Source: Folioceros fuciformis
Lineage: Eukaryota; Anthocerotophyta; Anthocerotopsida; Anthocerotales
Assembly (NCBI GenBank): GCA_049999805.1
Contig: JBNGIO010006081.1
Span: forward strand, 72,256-101,326
DNA length: 29,071 bases
Direction of reading: 5' to 3'
Part shown: positions 18,079-29,071 of the stretch, one piece after another
Position numbering within the stretch: position 1 is the stretch's first letter
How the letters are laid out: every line of letters starts with the position of its first letter
The notes under the pieces: model-generated
Databases searched by the model: none
What the model was told of the DNA's origin: nothing
The model's input: only the letters and a program-made list of their open reading frames with translations
Program-made: the position numbers and the translations under genes

Positions 18079-21000
18079 ATGAAGCTCCCAGCTTGTTCCA
18101 TTTGTCAGATGACATTCAATGAGGATGATAGGGTGCCCATGATGCTGCAGTGCGGGCACAGCTTCTGCAAGGAGTGTCTGGCGCACATGTTTTCTGTGAG
18201 TACAGATCACACCTTGTTGTGCCCCAGGTGCCGGCAGCCGTCCAAGGTGGGCAACAGTGTGGAGGCGTTGCGGAAGAACTTTGGGATGATGTCGCTTATT
18301 CGGAGGGCGTCGGCGGATGGGCCTGCGGACGACGACTCGGATGAGGACGACGAGCTGCTCGACTGTACCTCTAATCCTTACTCGGACCGGTCGCACGGGA
18401 ACACCCCGCAGGCCAGCCCGGGCTGGCCTCCCGCCTGCGGGGGCATAATCTTGGATCTGTCATCCCATTCTCTGCGCCTTGTACGCCTCATTGGGGCTGG
18501 CCCTCGGTCGGGCCAGGATGTCTGGGCCGGCCTTATTTGTGGACCGGGTGGCTGTAGGCACAAGGTGGCTGTTAAAAGGCTGGATATTCCGGATGGAATG
18601 AGTTTCGACTGGATCCAGGCCAGGGTTGACCACCTTCGACGATGTGCCATGTGGTGTCAGAACGTCTGCACCGTCTATGGGGTGTGTGAAAAAGATCACA
18701 AGCTTTGCATAGTCATGGACAAGTATCTTGGTTCAGTGCAGAGTGTCATGGCCCAGAATGAGGGCCGGCTCACGCTTGAGCAGATCCTTAGGTACTGTTC
18801 TGCTGCCCTCAATCTGGTTTCTCTGTGGATGTTGGACACGCCAGTGCACCTCAACTCTAACCTGCATGGACATGTTTCATCCAAGGCATCATGCAGCGTT
18901 GGATGACTCTTTGTGAAAGCGTGAAGAGTGTCTGAGTTTGGATGTTGAGTTGCTGGTAGAAGTTATTGTGAGCTTCGTGACGCTACCTGGATAGCAATTT
19001 TTTTTTTGGGCATTCCTTCCGCTGTCACTGCATGATGGGGGTGTTTTCTCCGTTGAGAAGTCAAGTTTGGGTTTGCTTGTCGCAAGGTCTATGGACGAGG
19101 AGACACCTGTGCTCGTCACTGGACCTGCTCTGTCTTTGCTCAAGCCTTTCACTTAGCAGACAAAACCATTGAGTGATGTCTTCGGTCCCCTTCCGCACAT
19201 GCAAGTACAGGCTCTGTCTTGTGTGGTCGTCTTTTAGTGAACGAGAACCAAAAAATGATGTCATGTCATGTCCAGACCTCTTGAAAGACTTGCTTGACCA
19301 GCGTTGCTCTGGGTACATTTTTAGAGGACTGTATTTTACTGTTTTAATCCGAATCTGATTGAACAAACTTTTTGTTCAGAGCTAGGCTTGAGCCCTGTCT
19401 CAAGCTTTTAATTCATGTGCAGATACGGAGCGGACATTTCTCGTGGAGTTGCTGAACTACACGCTGCAGGGGTTGTCTGCATGAATTTGAAACCTTCAAA
19501 CTTCTTGCTTGATGCAAAAGGTCGAGCAGTTGTGTCGGACTTCGGCCTTTTGGAGATACTCAAGAAACCTCAGTGCAAAAAATCTCGTACTGCCAGCGAA
19601 GATGGTGCAGGTCAGATGCACTCTTGTATTGATTGTACTTTGCTAAATCCCAATTACATGGCGCCTGAAGCCTGGGAGCCTCTTCGGAAGTCATCGTTGA
19701 ATATTTTTTGGGAGGATCATGTCGGGGTTTCTGTGGAATCGGATGCGTGGAGTTTTGGGTGTACCCTGGTGGAGATGTGTACTGGTGCAATTCCGTAAGT
19801 GTACTTCACCCAGTTATCTAGGATTCTAGGTATGCTGTTCAATACGAAAATTATTGGGGGTGTTGTTTTCACATCTTGGATTGCATGCGCCACAGATGGG
19901 CTGGTTCAACCATGGAAGAAATATATCGATCTGTGGTGAAAACTCGTAGGCAGCCACCACAGTACGTTGGGGTTGTTGGAGGAGGTATACCCAGGGAAGT
20001 TTGGAAGATGATCGGCGAGTGTCTACAGTTCAAGCCATCAAGAAGACCATCATTTCATGCAATGCTCGCGATTTTCTTGAGGCATCTCAGGGAGATGCCT
20101 CTCAGCCCCCCTCCAAGTCCAGACAAGTGAGTTCCAATCTTTATTCAGCACACAGGTCTTCAGGTTTACCCTAAGTACTCAAAGATGGTGTCTTGGCGAC
20201 TTATTGGCCTGTTTCCTTGACTAACTGATGTTCACTCATTACTGCAAGGTATTGGGATGTGAACAGCGATCCCGCAAAGGATTCAGATGTGACCAGTACA
20301 GAGCCATCACCATCATCAACACTTGAGTTTGGGCAAATTACACAAAGCACTCTCCATCGCCTTGTTGCAGAAGGTGACATAGAGGGTGTTAGGTGAGCCA
20401 GTCCTTTGTTTGCTGATCGATGCTGGGACCAAGCACAGGCAATTTATGAGCGTGTGCATGGTATTTGATCGATTCTTCAACTTGTCTTGCTGTAGAGAGC
20501 TTTTCATCAGAGCTGCAGCTGGGAAGGCTGGAGTATCTGTGGGTACCCTTTTGGAGAGCAGAAATAACGAGGGTCAAACAGCCTTACATATTGCTGCCAT
20601 GAGAGGTTATTCAGACATGGTTGAGCTCATGCTCGAATATCCTGAGGCTGATGTGGAGGTCCTAGACAAAGATGGGGACACCCCTATTGTCTTCGCTGTG
20701 GCGTCTGGAACTCCTGAATGCCTGAAGGCTTTGATTAAGAAAAGGGCGAATGTAAACGCTAGGCTGAAAGAAGGGATGGGTCCAGCAGTAGCACACGTAT
20801 GTGCTTTCCATGGACAACCAGATTGTATGAGGGTATGTGGACTCTTGTCTTAAGCAACACTTCTTTGGGCCTGTATCCTGTCATGCCTGAGCCCCGTCTC
20901 ATCTTTTATTTGTGGGGTATATTGCATTTCTCAGGAGCTGCTTCTAGCTGGAGCTGATCCCAACATAGTTGATGATGAGGGTGAGACTGTCCTTCACAGA

Positions 21001-24000
21001 GCTGTATCAAAACGGCATATCGAGTGTGCCATGGTTATACTTGAAATTGGAGGCTGTAAATCTATGGGTGTCTTAAATGCCAAACAGCTCACGTATGTTT
21101 TCCATTCGGAAATTGCTTTGTTTGGCTTGAAGTAGGTTCTGTCCAGCTGTCCCTTTGTGAATATGCTTGTCTGTTCCTTTGCAGACCTCTCCATTTATGT
21201 GTAGCCACAGCAACCGTAGCGGTAGTCAAAAAGTGGTTGGAGCTGGCATCTCCAGAGGAGATAACTGCTGCTATTGATGTTCCAAGCTCTGTTGGAACTG
21301 CTCTATGTATGGCTGCAGCTCTGAAGAAGGCGCACGAGGAAGGTACAGATTCTGCACCTTGTGTAGTAAATGAACAGTGGACTGTGGCTCAAGATTCAGG
21401 ATATGACTGAATGGTTGAGCGGGGTATGCAGAACTTGTGTGATCAATATGTCTACCCTAAATTAGCCACGGCACAGATGAGCTGACCCCTTCCTACAAGA
21501 CTTATCTCTCGGACATGCGCTAGGCAGACTGGACATCCTAAATATATGGATGCTGCTGCAGAAGCCAGAACCTTGGTGAAGTTATTGCTGGAAGCAGGAG
21601 CAACTCCAACAGCGACGGACACTCAGCGGGGACAAACTGCTCTACATGCAGCTGCAATTGCGAATGACCTTCAGATGGTGACGGTGAGGGCATTCAAGTC
21701 TCATCCACTGTGAAACAGTTTTGGTGGATGTCTGTCAATGGACCTTAATATCAACAACTTGGACTGTTTCCTCTAAGTGAGATTTGCACTGGCTCATGTG
21801 TTTCAGATAATTCTGGATGCGGGTGTTGATGTCGATGTTCGTGACTTACACACCACTACTCCACTTCATGTAGCCTTGGCAAGAGGTTCAAGGGCGTGTG
21901 TTGGCCTTCTGTTGGAAAGAGGTGCCAACTGCAACCTGCAGGTATTTGTCTTAGGGAATTCCAATCCTTGGACCTCTTGGTATTGGTTTCTATGGGCAAT
22001 GTGTGGATGACCGTAGAGTATGCACCCATGTGGGAACCTTTTCATAGTCCATCTGCCAATTGTCTTACGTGTCAAGAGCCAGTCCAAGGTGGAGGTCTTC
22101 ATTTGTCAGGTTCCCTCTCTCTGTATGGTTGTTGTTTGATCTCATAATTCACTAGTTAGAGAGCTTATCTGTTGACGGCGCTCTGTATGTTGAGTGCTAT
22201 TGGACAGCAATAATGTCTTCAGTATGGATTTGATACCAATGTGGGTCTTACGTGATGTGGATGATGGAGTGGGTAATGCTTGTGATTCGACTTTTTCGCT
22301 TGCATGTGTCAAGGTTTCCATGTACTGATCTGCCTTGTTATGTCTCAGGATGACGAGGGTGACAACGCTTTCCATATCGCAGCAGATATGGCAAAAATGG
22401 TTAGGGAGAATCTGGACTGGATTGTCACCATGTTAAAGCGACCAGATGCGGCAATTGATGTGAAAAATCACAGGTCTGTTAACAATTCTATGAATGGTTT
22501 TTTTAACATTGGACATTTCCGTCAACGTACACAGAAATGAGCTGTAGCCCATGTTCTTTTACATTTTCAGCGGTAGTTCAGGCTTTCGATTATGTCACAG
22601 ATTGTGGAGTAATACTTGATTTCTTTGAAACAGTGGCAAAACGCTGAGGGATCTCTTGGAATCCCTTCCAAGGGAATGGATCTCGGAGGACCTTCTCGAT
22701 GCATTGATTGAAAAGGGCATTCATCTCTCACCTACAAAGTTTGTCACCTCTCCTGAATGTGTTCCGTTGCCAGCTGTTGAGTGAGAGGGATGTCTCCTGT
22801 GTGCTCAACGCTTATCCTGCAACGCCACTGTTGTGCTACTGCGTCCAGCACCTCAGAACTTTGTCTTGTTCATGCAGCTATGAACCAGGAGACTGGATTA
22901 AATTCAAGAGAACAGTAAAATTTCCAAAGTATGGTTGGCAAGGAGCAAAGCCAAAAAGTGTGGGATTCGTGCACAGTATTGTGGACAAAAGCAACTTATT
23001 GATATCCTTCTGTTCAGGAGAGGCCCGTGTTGCAGCCGATGAGATTGTGAAGGTTGTCCCACTCGACAGAGGCCAGCATGTCAGGTTGAAAGCAGATGTG
23101 AAGGAACCAAAGTAAGTGAGGTGTTATGGTATGTGAATGCTGCCAGCCTTGTTGCTATGGAAATCAGAGAAATTGCAAACATCACACACTTCGTGAATTT
23201 ATGGGTCCATTGCAGATATGGCTGGCGTGGGCAGTCACGTGATAGTATTGGAACAGTATTGTGTATTGATGATGATGGCATATTGAGGGTTGGATTTCCT
23301 GGAGCGTCGAGGGGCTGGAAGGCAGATCCTGCTGAAATGGAGCGCGTTGAGGAGTTCAAGGTTGGAGACTGGGTGCGCATTCGACCTTCGTTGACAGCAG
23401 CAAAACACGGCTTGGGGCCTGTGACTCCTGGTAGTATTGGAGTTGTGTACAGCATCAGACCTGACAATAGTTTGCTGCTTGACTTGAGCTATTTGCATGG
23501 CCCATGGCACTGTGAGCCTGAGGAGGTGGAACATGTGGATCCTTTCAAAGTAAGCTATTTCTGATGTTTGGTTCCGTTTAGTTCCAGTCAGTACTCATCG
23601 GACATACCTTGTTTCGCAGGGTCCGAGCATTATGCTGAAGTTCTCCTGAAAAAGTCTATTCCGTTGTAACTCTTTTTGCCGTCCATGCAGGTTGGAGATC
23701 GGGTCTGTGTACGAAGATCTGTAGCTGAACCACGATATGCCTGGGGTGGTGAAACACATCACAGCGTTGGCAAGATAAGCGAGGTGAGCAGCGATGGATT
23801 GCTCATGATTGACATTACAGGTCGACCGATTCTTTGGCAGGCGGATCCTGCTGACATGGAAAAGGTCGAAGACTTCAAGGTAAAAGTCTTCTGCACCCTT
23901 CCTTTCTGCAAGGTGTTCTACTCTGGCCGTTTATGTGGCCTCCCTTTTTGAAGGTAGATTGTATCTATCCAGGTAGGTGATTGGGTACGAGTGAAGGCCT

Positions 24001-25638
24001 CAGTTTCATCACCGAAGTACGGATGGGAAGATGTGACGAGGGGCAGCACTGGTGTTGTTCATTTCTTGGACGAGGATGGGGACATTGGGGTGGGTTTTTG
24101 CTTCCGGAGCAAGCCTTTTTCTTGCTCTATTACCGATGTGGAGATGGTTAGCCCGTTTGAAGTGGGACAGGAAATTCACATAGCACCCTCTGTGTCGGAG
24201 CCAAGACTGGGATGGTCTTCAGAAACATCAGCCACCACAGGGAAGATTGCCAGGATTGACATGGATGGTACACTGAACGTAAGTCTTCCTCTTTGCCCAT
24301 TGTAGTACAAGTGTTTTGGTGCTAGCACGTCATGAATGCTATAGCGGTTACGAGGTACATGCTTCAAACAGCATATGTTATAAACTGCTGCAGGTAAGAG
24401 TTTCTGGGAGGAGTACGATGTGGAGAGTAGCTCCTGGAGATGCTGAACGGCTGTCAGGCTTTGACGTTGGAGACTGGGTCCGTCTAAAAGTTCCACTTGT
24501 CATCAGACCAAGCTATGATTGGCATGGGTCTGGGAAAGACAGCGTAGCTGTTGTGCACAGCATATCAGATGCAGGTTATCTTGAACTGGCAGGTTGCTTC
24601 AGAACTGGGCGCTGGCTGACGCACTACTCCGAGGTTGAGAAGGCCCCTGCATTGAAGGTTGCTCAACATGTTTGCATACGTCCAGCAGGTGCAGAACCAA
24701 GATGGGGCTGGAGAGGTGCTTCTATCAACTCGAAAGGTGTCGTCGTGGGTGTCCATGCTGACGGAGAGGTACGAGTAGCATTTCCAGGGCTTGCAGCTCC
24801 GTGGAAAGCAGACCCTGCGGATCTACAAAGAGAGGAGATGTTTGATGTTGGTGACTGGGTCAAAGTGAAGGAACCGGTGGGTGAACCTAGAAATGGGTGG
24901 ACGGGTGCTAGGGCAGGGAGCGTCGGAGTAGTTCAGGGCATCGCGTATGAAAGTGAGGGTGGACTTCAGGGAACAGCCATAATAGTGGGGTTCTGCGGAG
25001 AACTAGATAGGTGGTTTGCTCTTCCCTCTGAGTTGGAAAGGATAGAGCGTATCCGTGTTGGGCAGCAGGTGCGAGTCAGGGAATCTGTCAAGCAGCCACG
25101 ATTTGGCTGGTCAGGCCATAGCCATGCAAGCCTCGGCACTGTTGCTTCTGTGGATGCAGATGGCAGGCTTAGAATCCATTCGTCCGTCGGATCTCAAAAG
25201 ACCTGGATGTTAGACCCAGCTGAGGTGGAGGTAGTTGACGAGCAACCAATCTGCATCGGGGACTGGGTGAAGGTGCGCTCCTCGGTACCTACTCCTGCTC
25301 ATCAATGGGGTGAAGTGACACACAAGAGCATTGGGGTGGTGCACCGAATTGATGACGACGGTGATCTTTGGGTTGCCTTCTGCTTCCTGGAGAGGCTCTG
25401 GGTTTGTAAGCCAGCAGAGATGGAGCGCTTGGATGCGTTTCACATCGGCGATCCAGTACGGGTCAAACGTTCAGTTGTTACTCCACGGTGGGGTTGGGGA
25501 ATCGAGACCTATGCGAGTAGAGGGGTGGTGTCAGGGGTGGACGCTGATGGCAAGTTGCGCATTAAATTTGCCCGTCGTGAAGGTAGGTTGTGGATAGGAG
25601 ATCCTGCAGATGTAGAATTAGATTTGGACACATTGTAG
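18079..25638 (+). CDS. KEG: KEG: RING / kinase / ankyrin / HERC2-like repeat E3 ubiquitin ligase
   Basis: Sixteen coding exons joined by eye, all GT-AG and in frame: 18079-18791, 19423-19794, 19896-20126, 20249-20392, 20496-20832, 20935-21092, 21185-21342, 21562-21683, 21807-21941, 22349-22473, 22634-22738, 22878-23111, 23216-23549, 23691-23879, 23973-24278, 24394-25638. Product 1635 residues, close to Arabidopsis KEG. C3HC4 RING at residues 6-51 (CSIC, CGHSFCKEC, CPRC); acidic linker; kinase about 123-430 with VAVK Lys166, DFG and APE; the HRD position reads CMN. About nine ankyrin repeats (455-865), then twelve HERC2-like repeats (VGDWV...P.YGW type) to the end. KEG is an E3 ligase at the trans-Golgi/early endosome that targets ABA-pathway factors such as ABI5 and affects trafficking. 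Start: the ATG just before the RING; an in-frame TTG further upstream is not needed. Confidence 0.95.
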
Positions 25639-25912
25639 TATTTTTTAACTTTGCAAAGCAGTTTGCATTCCGTCCATCACCGGGTAGATCATGTCGCCTG
25701 GAGGCACTGAACTGTATATATCTTGATTCAATCGGAGACATTGTTTGCGATATATTTAACAACGACGTAACTGGTCGCTGACAAAGAAGGACGTCACTAA
25801 TGACCTTAGGAAGGACAAAAACAAGGATATTATTAACAGCGTTCGGGCGGCCGCATGGGTGTGTAAAGAATGAAAGGAACAATGGCGTAGAATGACTCTA
25901 GTTTAGTATCTG
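25639..25912. terminator. Shared 3' region of KEG and the SelK-like gene
   Basis: 274 bp separate two convergent stop codons, so both 3' UTRs must lie here or overlap. No AATAAA is seen on the plus strand; plant poly(A) signals are degenerate and no site can be assigned. Confidence 0.4.
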
Positions 25913-26762
25913 TTAGCCACAGAGACCACCAGAGCAAGAACCACCCCCGCAAGATGGGGCAGGAGGATCTGCAAAACCAACACAGAACGGATCAAATTGG
26001 GGCAAAACTGGAGGGAGGGACAGCCGGAACTTCCTGCTTTCCTAAATCTTACAATTATCCAGTCCTCGGACGTTGTTCAATCCTCCACGAGGAGGAGGGT
26101 ACCCAGGTGCAGGACGGCCGCCTCCGCTGCCACCACCTCCGGGTCCCCATCCTCCAGGCCTACCGCCCCCGCCAGGTCCTGATTGTCTACTCGACCTGGA
26201 CCTCCCGTAGGCCTCAGAGGCCTCCAACTGTGCACAACGTATCAATCAGCATCAGCCACCATACATAACACCGATTTTACAGAACAGAACGACACCGGGA
26301 ACGTTGCGCACCGAGAACATGGTGGTGAAAAACATCCCGATGTAGTTTAGGATGGCCCAAAACATCTCCGACACAGTGCTCACCCTCCAGAGTGGTTTGC
26401 TCTTTCTTACCTCTCCTACATCACGTACGAGCGTCAAGCACAAATGAGGCAAACTTTGAGACAACGGCGTCCTAAACCCTACAACTTGTCATCAGAACTC
26501 CATACTGTCTGTCGTCCATGAGTGCGCAAACCCCCAGAATTCCTAACAATCCAGAGGGCACCCTCGCGGCATGGAGATGACGGAAATCTCATTGCATACA
26601 CTGCCGTTGCTTCCATAAGACAGACAATGGCCAACAGAATCGACAGCTTGTACCGGCAAGACCTTCAAGGCATCCGCCCTTGCAAGCTAGGTTAGACATA
26701 CCACAATCCAACCCAGGCAAATGTGTTGGGACACCACCGTTACCTCCTGCTATGTATGCCAT
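25913..26762 (-). CDS. Selenoprotein K-like small ER membrane protein, Cys form
   Basis: Four exons, GT-AG and in frame: 26762-26744, 26415-26312, 26227-26053, 25968-25913; product 117 residues. The N-terminus MAYIAGGEVRKSKPLWRVST precedes a single membrane segment (about residues 22-40, FWAILNYIGMFFTTMFS). A Gly/Pro/Arg-rich tail with a short NNVRGLDNYPP motif follows, then a Cys-rich end SCGGGSCSGGLCG. This order (short lumenal start, one helix, basic glycine-rich cytosolic tail) is that of selenoprotein K/SelS-type proteins of ER-associated degradation. Animal SelK has selenocysteine near the C-terminus; here all positions are ordinary Cys codons and translation ends at TAA, as expected in plants, which lack selenocysteine. 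The first exon codes only 19 nt, so single-frame gene finders would miss this gene. It is convergent with KEG. Confidence 0.82.
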
Positions 26763-27071
26763 CTCCCACAGCTGAAAGTTGCGCCAATAATCGAAGTGTA
26801 CGACACACACCCGTGCCTGGTTCTGACGCACCAGTGCAGCTTTGTAGACGAAGAGAACTCTACACAAAGAGCAGCCTTCCGCGAAAAATGATACTGGCTT
26901 CGAGCATTTCTCAAATAGTAACTCAGAAATATAATATGTAGACGTGATTTTAAAGCCTCATTTTGTAGGCCCTAGATTCACAATTCGTTCTCATGCTGTG
27001 AGTTCTAAATAAGAATCTCTTTGAGGGGTCTATGCAGTCGGCAGGCGCGGTCCCAGCAAGAGCAAGAGGAA
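26763..27071. promoter_or_regulatory. Upstream region of the SelK-like gene
   Basis: About 310 bp between the start of the minus-strand SelK-like gene and the plus-strand POL5-like remnant. It must hold the promoter of the SelK-like gene. I see no definite element. Confidence 0.35.
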
Positions 27072-27948
27072 ATGGCTGGTGTGCACGAGCAAGCTGTCGC
27101 TGTGTTTCCGAATGGAAGCGCAAACAGACAGGAAGTCGAGGTGGAGACTTCGGATGCCGTTGATCAGTCGATGGGGCTACAGAGTTACTGGAATCCCTCT
27201 ATGAGAGATGAGAAAGCTAGGGAGGAATCCTTCGTTGCGTTGGTGAAGCAGCATTGGCACAGCAGGGATGAGAGGAAAGTAGGAAGGAGGACAGAAAGGA
27301 ATACAAGAGGAGGTGTTGGGAGCTTCCTCTGATGAAATGCTGTTGCCGGGATGTGCTGCGGATGTGCACCATGAATTGCGTCAGCTTATGCAGGGTTTGT
27401 CCTCGTTCAGGGTGACCGTTCGATAGGGATTTGCTTCTGCCCTTGCGGTGGTGCTTGGTGCGGTAACGCATGTGCCTGGGGAAGCTGTGTTGAAGCTGGT
27501 GAATAGGCCTTGTGCGTTGCCTCCTCCATGATAGGCTAAGAAGCAAGGGATGTACTGTCAGGGCGCCTGGTTGTGTACGGTGCACTGATACGGGGTGTCA
27601 GAGAGAAACCTTTGTCAGCGGAGCTGGTCCAGGAGATTATGCAGCTAATTTTGTTTCTTGAGCCCATCAAACATTTATGCCAGAGCCCGCCGATTTTGTG
27701 TTGCCAGAGTCTGCAGAAGGTCTGCATGCAGAGGGGTTGAGGAATGGCGTTTTTTTGCTCCCTTTTTTCAAGAATGGATCCAGGAGCTTGGCGCTAGCCC
27801 TGATGCGTTGTTAGTGGCATTGAGATTTTTCCCGACTGCTGCAAGAGATTTTTCTCGTGAGCTCCAGCACTTGGCCTTCTTCTATTCCACGTATCCTAGG
27901 CTAGTAGGTGGATTGGAAGACTCGGGGTTCCTCTGGACACGACACTAG
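27072..27948 (+). pseudogene. POL5/MYBBP1A-like (DNA polymerase V) remnant
   Basis: Three successive frames resemble the N-terminal half of plant POL5/MYBBP1A, a nucleolar HEAT-like protein of rRNA synthesis. 27072-27332 has LQSYWNPSMRDEKAREESFV. About 27309-27530 has ADVHHELRQLMQGLSSFRVT, then a TAG at 27424-27426, then GFASALAVVLGAV. About 27529-27735 has MIG, a TAA at 27537-27539, then EARDVLSGRLVVYGALIRGV and KHLCQSPPILCCQSLQK. About 27743-27948 has EWIQELGASPDALLVALRFF. The order matches the family, and both stops stand where family members have Gln. I see no introns within it, and a run of 12 A lies downstream at 28074, so a retrocopy is possible. Frameshifts and stops make it non-coding. 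The family assignment is from memory of conserved blocks. Confidence 0.55.
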
Positions 27949-28073
27949 GAGGATGTAGAAGACGGGCAGGGCGGTGGAGAAGAAGAGTCTAAAATGCTAA
28001 GTCTTCATCACCACAAGACATGGATTTGTTGGGGTCTTATCCTAAGTTGTGTTAAGCTCTCTAAGTTATTGTC

Positions 28074-28085
28074 AAAAAAAAAAAA
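28074..28085 (+). repeat. Run of 12 A
   Basis: A 12-bp A tract about 125 bp downstream of the last POL5-like coding block. It could be the remains of a retrocopy poly(A) tail, or just a homopolymer in AT-rich DNA. Confidence 0.5.
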
Positions 28086-28300
28086 CAATGACTCACTCCG
28101 TTTGGAGTGATTACTAGGATGGCGTGCTTGAGAGAAGGTAGCGGGAATGATATAGTGCTTCATAGAAATGATCTCTAACTCAATCTTATAGTTAATGTAC
28201 TTGTAATAGTGTCCTTGAAAAAATTATTATTTATTTGAAAAAAACAAGATGGAAAATCCATCTACCCTTAAAAAAGATAAATCATGATTGGGATACTTAG

Positions 28301-28423
28301 AGGCTAACCCTTGAGGCCTAATGGGTACTAATAGCTTCTAAAGGCTAACTCTTGACGCCTAATGGGTACTAATAGTTTCTAAAGGCTAATCCTTGAGGCC
28401 TAATGGGTGCTAATAGCTTCTAA
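28301..28423. repeat. 41-bp tandem repeat, three copies
   Basis: Units at 28301-28341, 28342-28382 and 28383-28423, each starting AGGCTAA and containing GCCTAATGGGT. They differ by a few substitutions and have no length changes. No coding function is apparent. Confidence 0.9.
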
Positions 28424-28972
28424 AATATCATGGTTTCTAAGAAGAAAGGGTCTACCTAAGTTATTGATTCTATCTCACTAGCCCATACTATTTACTTGAA
28501 GTGGGAAGGAGAACTTTTCCTATAGGTAGAACTTGGCTTTGATAAGCTAACATTCAAAAGTTAGCTATCAAAAGCTTTAGCTTGGAAAAAAGAAAAAGAA
28601 AATGGATATATTTTATCAAGAGAAGAGATGGAGAAGACCACCTAGCTCCTAATGAAAATGCAATCTAAGACTCCTGTAGGTTTGGGGCCCTTTAAGAACT
28701 AGTTCTCTGTTTTCATATTATTTTTGCATTATTTTATTAATATTAATAAAATAAGAAAAAAAGTGGAGAAATCTCTTGTGGTTGCTAAATGCTAGTAATG
28801 AGCTCTATAATTTTAATAAATTAATGGGTAGGCTGGCTACGTAATGGACGTATAGGAATGTGTAGGAAGTGGAGGGAAGGGCAGGGCAGGGCAGTACCAG
28901 CCACGGTTAATATAACTCGAAGTGGCAGCGGAAGGAGCGCGGCCCCACGCCAGCACAAAGAAGGAAGCTCCT
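28424..28972. other. AT-rich intergenic DNA turning GC-rich near the right edge
   Basis: AT-rich sequence with no frame of note to about 28830, then GC-richer DNA with three tandem GGGCA units around 28877-28892. The last 100 bp could be the promoter and 5' UTR of the right-edge frame. Confidence 0.4.
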
Positions 28973-29071
28973 ATGGCAGGCAAAGGCTCGTCGGCTGGCT
29001 GGCTCACAGAGACGATCCATGAGGCCGCGTCTTCCCTTTTTGGGGCAGCCCACAGGCCAGGGGCCAGGGCA
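28973..29071 (+). CDS. Possible start of a gene running off the right edge
   Basis: ATG at 28973 in a good context (ctcctATGGCA) opens 33 codons with no stop to the end of the window. It begins MAGKGSSAGWLTETIHEAAS and continues through SLFGAAHRPG. Upstream DNA is GC-rich, as before the other host genes. Too little is visible to name a family, and 33 open codons in GC-rich DNA can occur by chance. Confidence 0.35.
   Translation, partial: MAGKGSSAGWLTETIHEAASSLFGAAHRPGARA

Noticed and set aside
17562-18396. Minus-strand frames crossing the 100-N gap
   Set aside because: They read through the unknown bases and lie antisense to the KEG RING exon; no protein-like content.
20386-20853. Single long frame through a KEG intron (4th)
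   Set aside because: The start of the frame (20386-20495) is intronic; the acceptor at 20495 restores the ankyrin reading that follows the donor at 20392.

Overview
The window is nuclear DNA from a green plant, probably a land plant. Genes are split by short GT-AG introns (about 90-630 bp), three multi-exon genes match known plant families over their full length, and the spaces between them hold decayed transposons. GC-rich gene-proximal DNA alternates with AT-rich intergenic DNA. I cannot name the species. There are three assembly gaps: 10 N at 6957, 10 N at 16271 and 100 N at 17925.

Layout, left to right. (1) 1-243 (-): first exon of an unrecognised charged protein that runs off the left edge. 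(2) 944-4501 (-): a nine-exon gene for a WAC + DDT + WHIM chromatin-remodelling protein like Arabidopsis DDW1. It reads through all splice junctions to 720 residues. (3) 4502-7034: GC-rich upstream DNA, then AT-rich gene-free DNA ending in a 60-bp tandem repeat. (4) 7039-15098: a DNA transposon of about 8.06 kb inserted inside one copy of that repeat. It has imperfect terminal inverted repeats of about 30 bp and 4-bp ATAA target duplications. It carries two divergent decayed genes. One is a DDE-type transposase resembling the DUF7869 family (+). The other (-) encodes a basic N-terminus, a ParB-like domain and a beta-class DNA methyltransferase-like domain. Six copies of a 22-bp palindrome lie in its non-coding parts. 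(5) About 15540-16290 (-): remnant of a non-LTR reverse transcriptase. (6) 18079-25638 (+): a 16-exon KEG gene (RING, kinase, ankyrin, 12 HERC2-like repeats; 1635 residues). (7) 25913-26762 (-): a four-exon selenoprotein K-like gene that meets KEG tail to tail. (8) About 27072-27948 (+): a broken copy of a POL5/MYBBP1A-like gene. (9) 28301-28423: a 41-bp tandem repeat. (10) 28973 to the right edge (+): a possible start of another gene.

The host genes are ordinary conserved plant genes: chromatin remodelling, ubiquitin signalling in ABA and trafficking pathways, and ER membrane quality control. They show no functional link to one another. The notable system is the transposon, which combines a eukaryotic-type transposase with a prokaryote-like ParB/DNA-methyltransferase gene and a dispersed palindrome. 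Both its genes carry several in-frame stops, and all six that I located are TAG, often where glutamine is plausible. This fits decay by C-to-T change in CAG (CHG) contexts. All splice junctions and family calls were made by eye.
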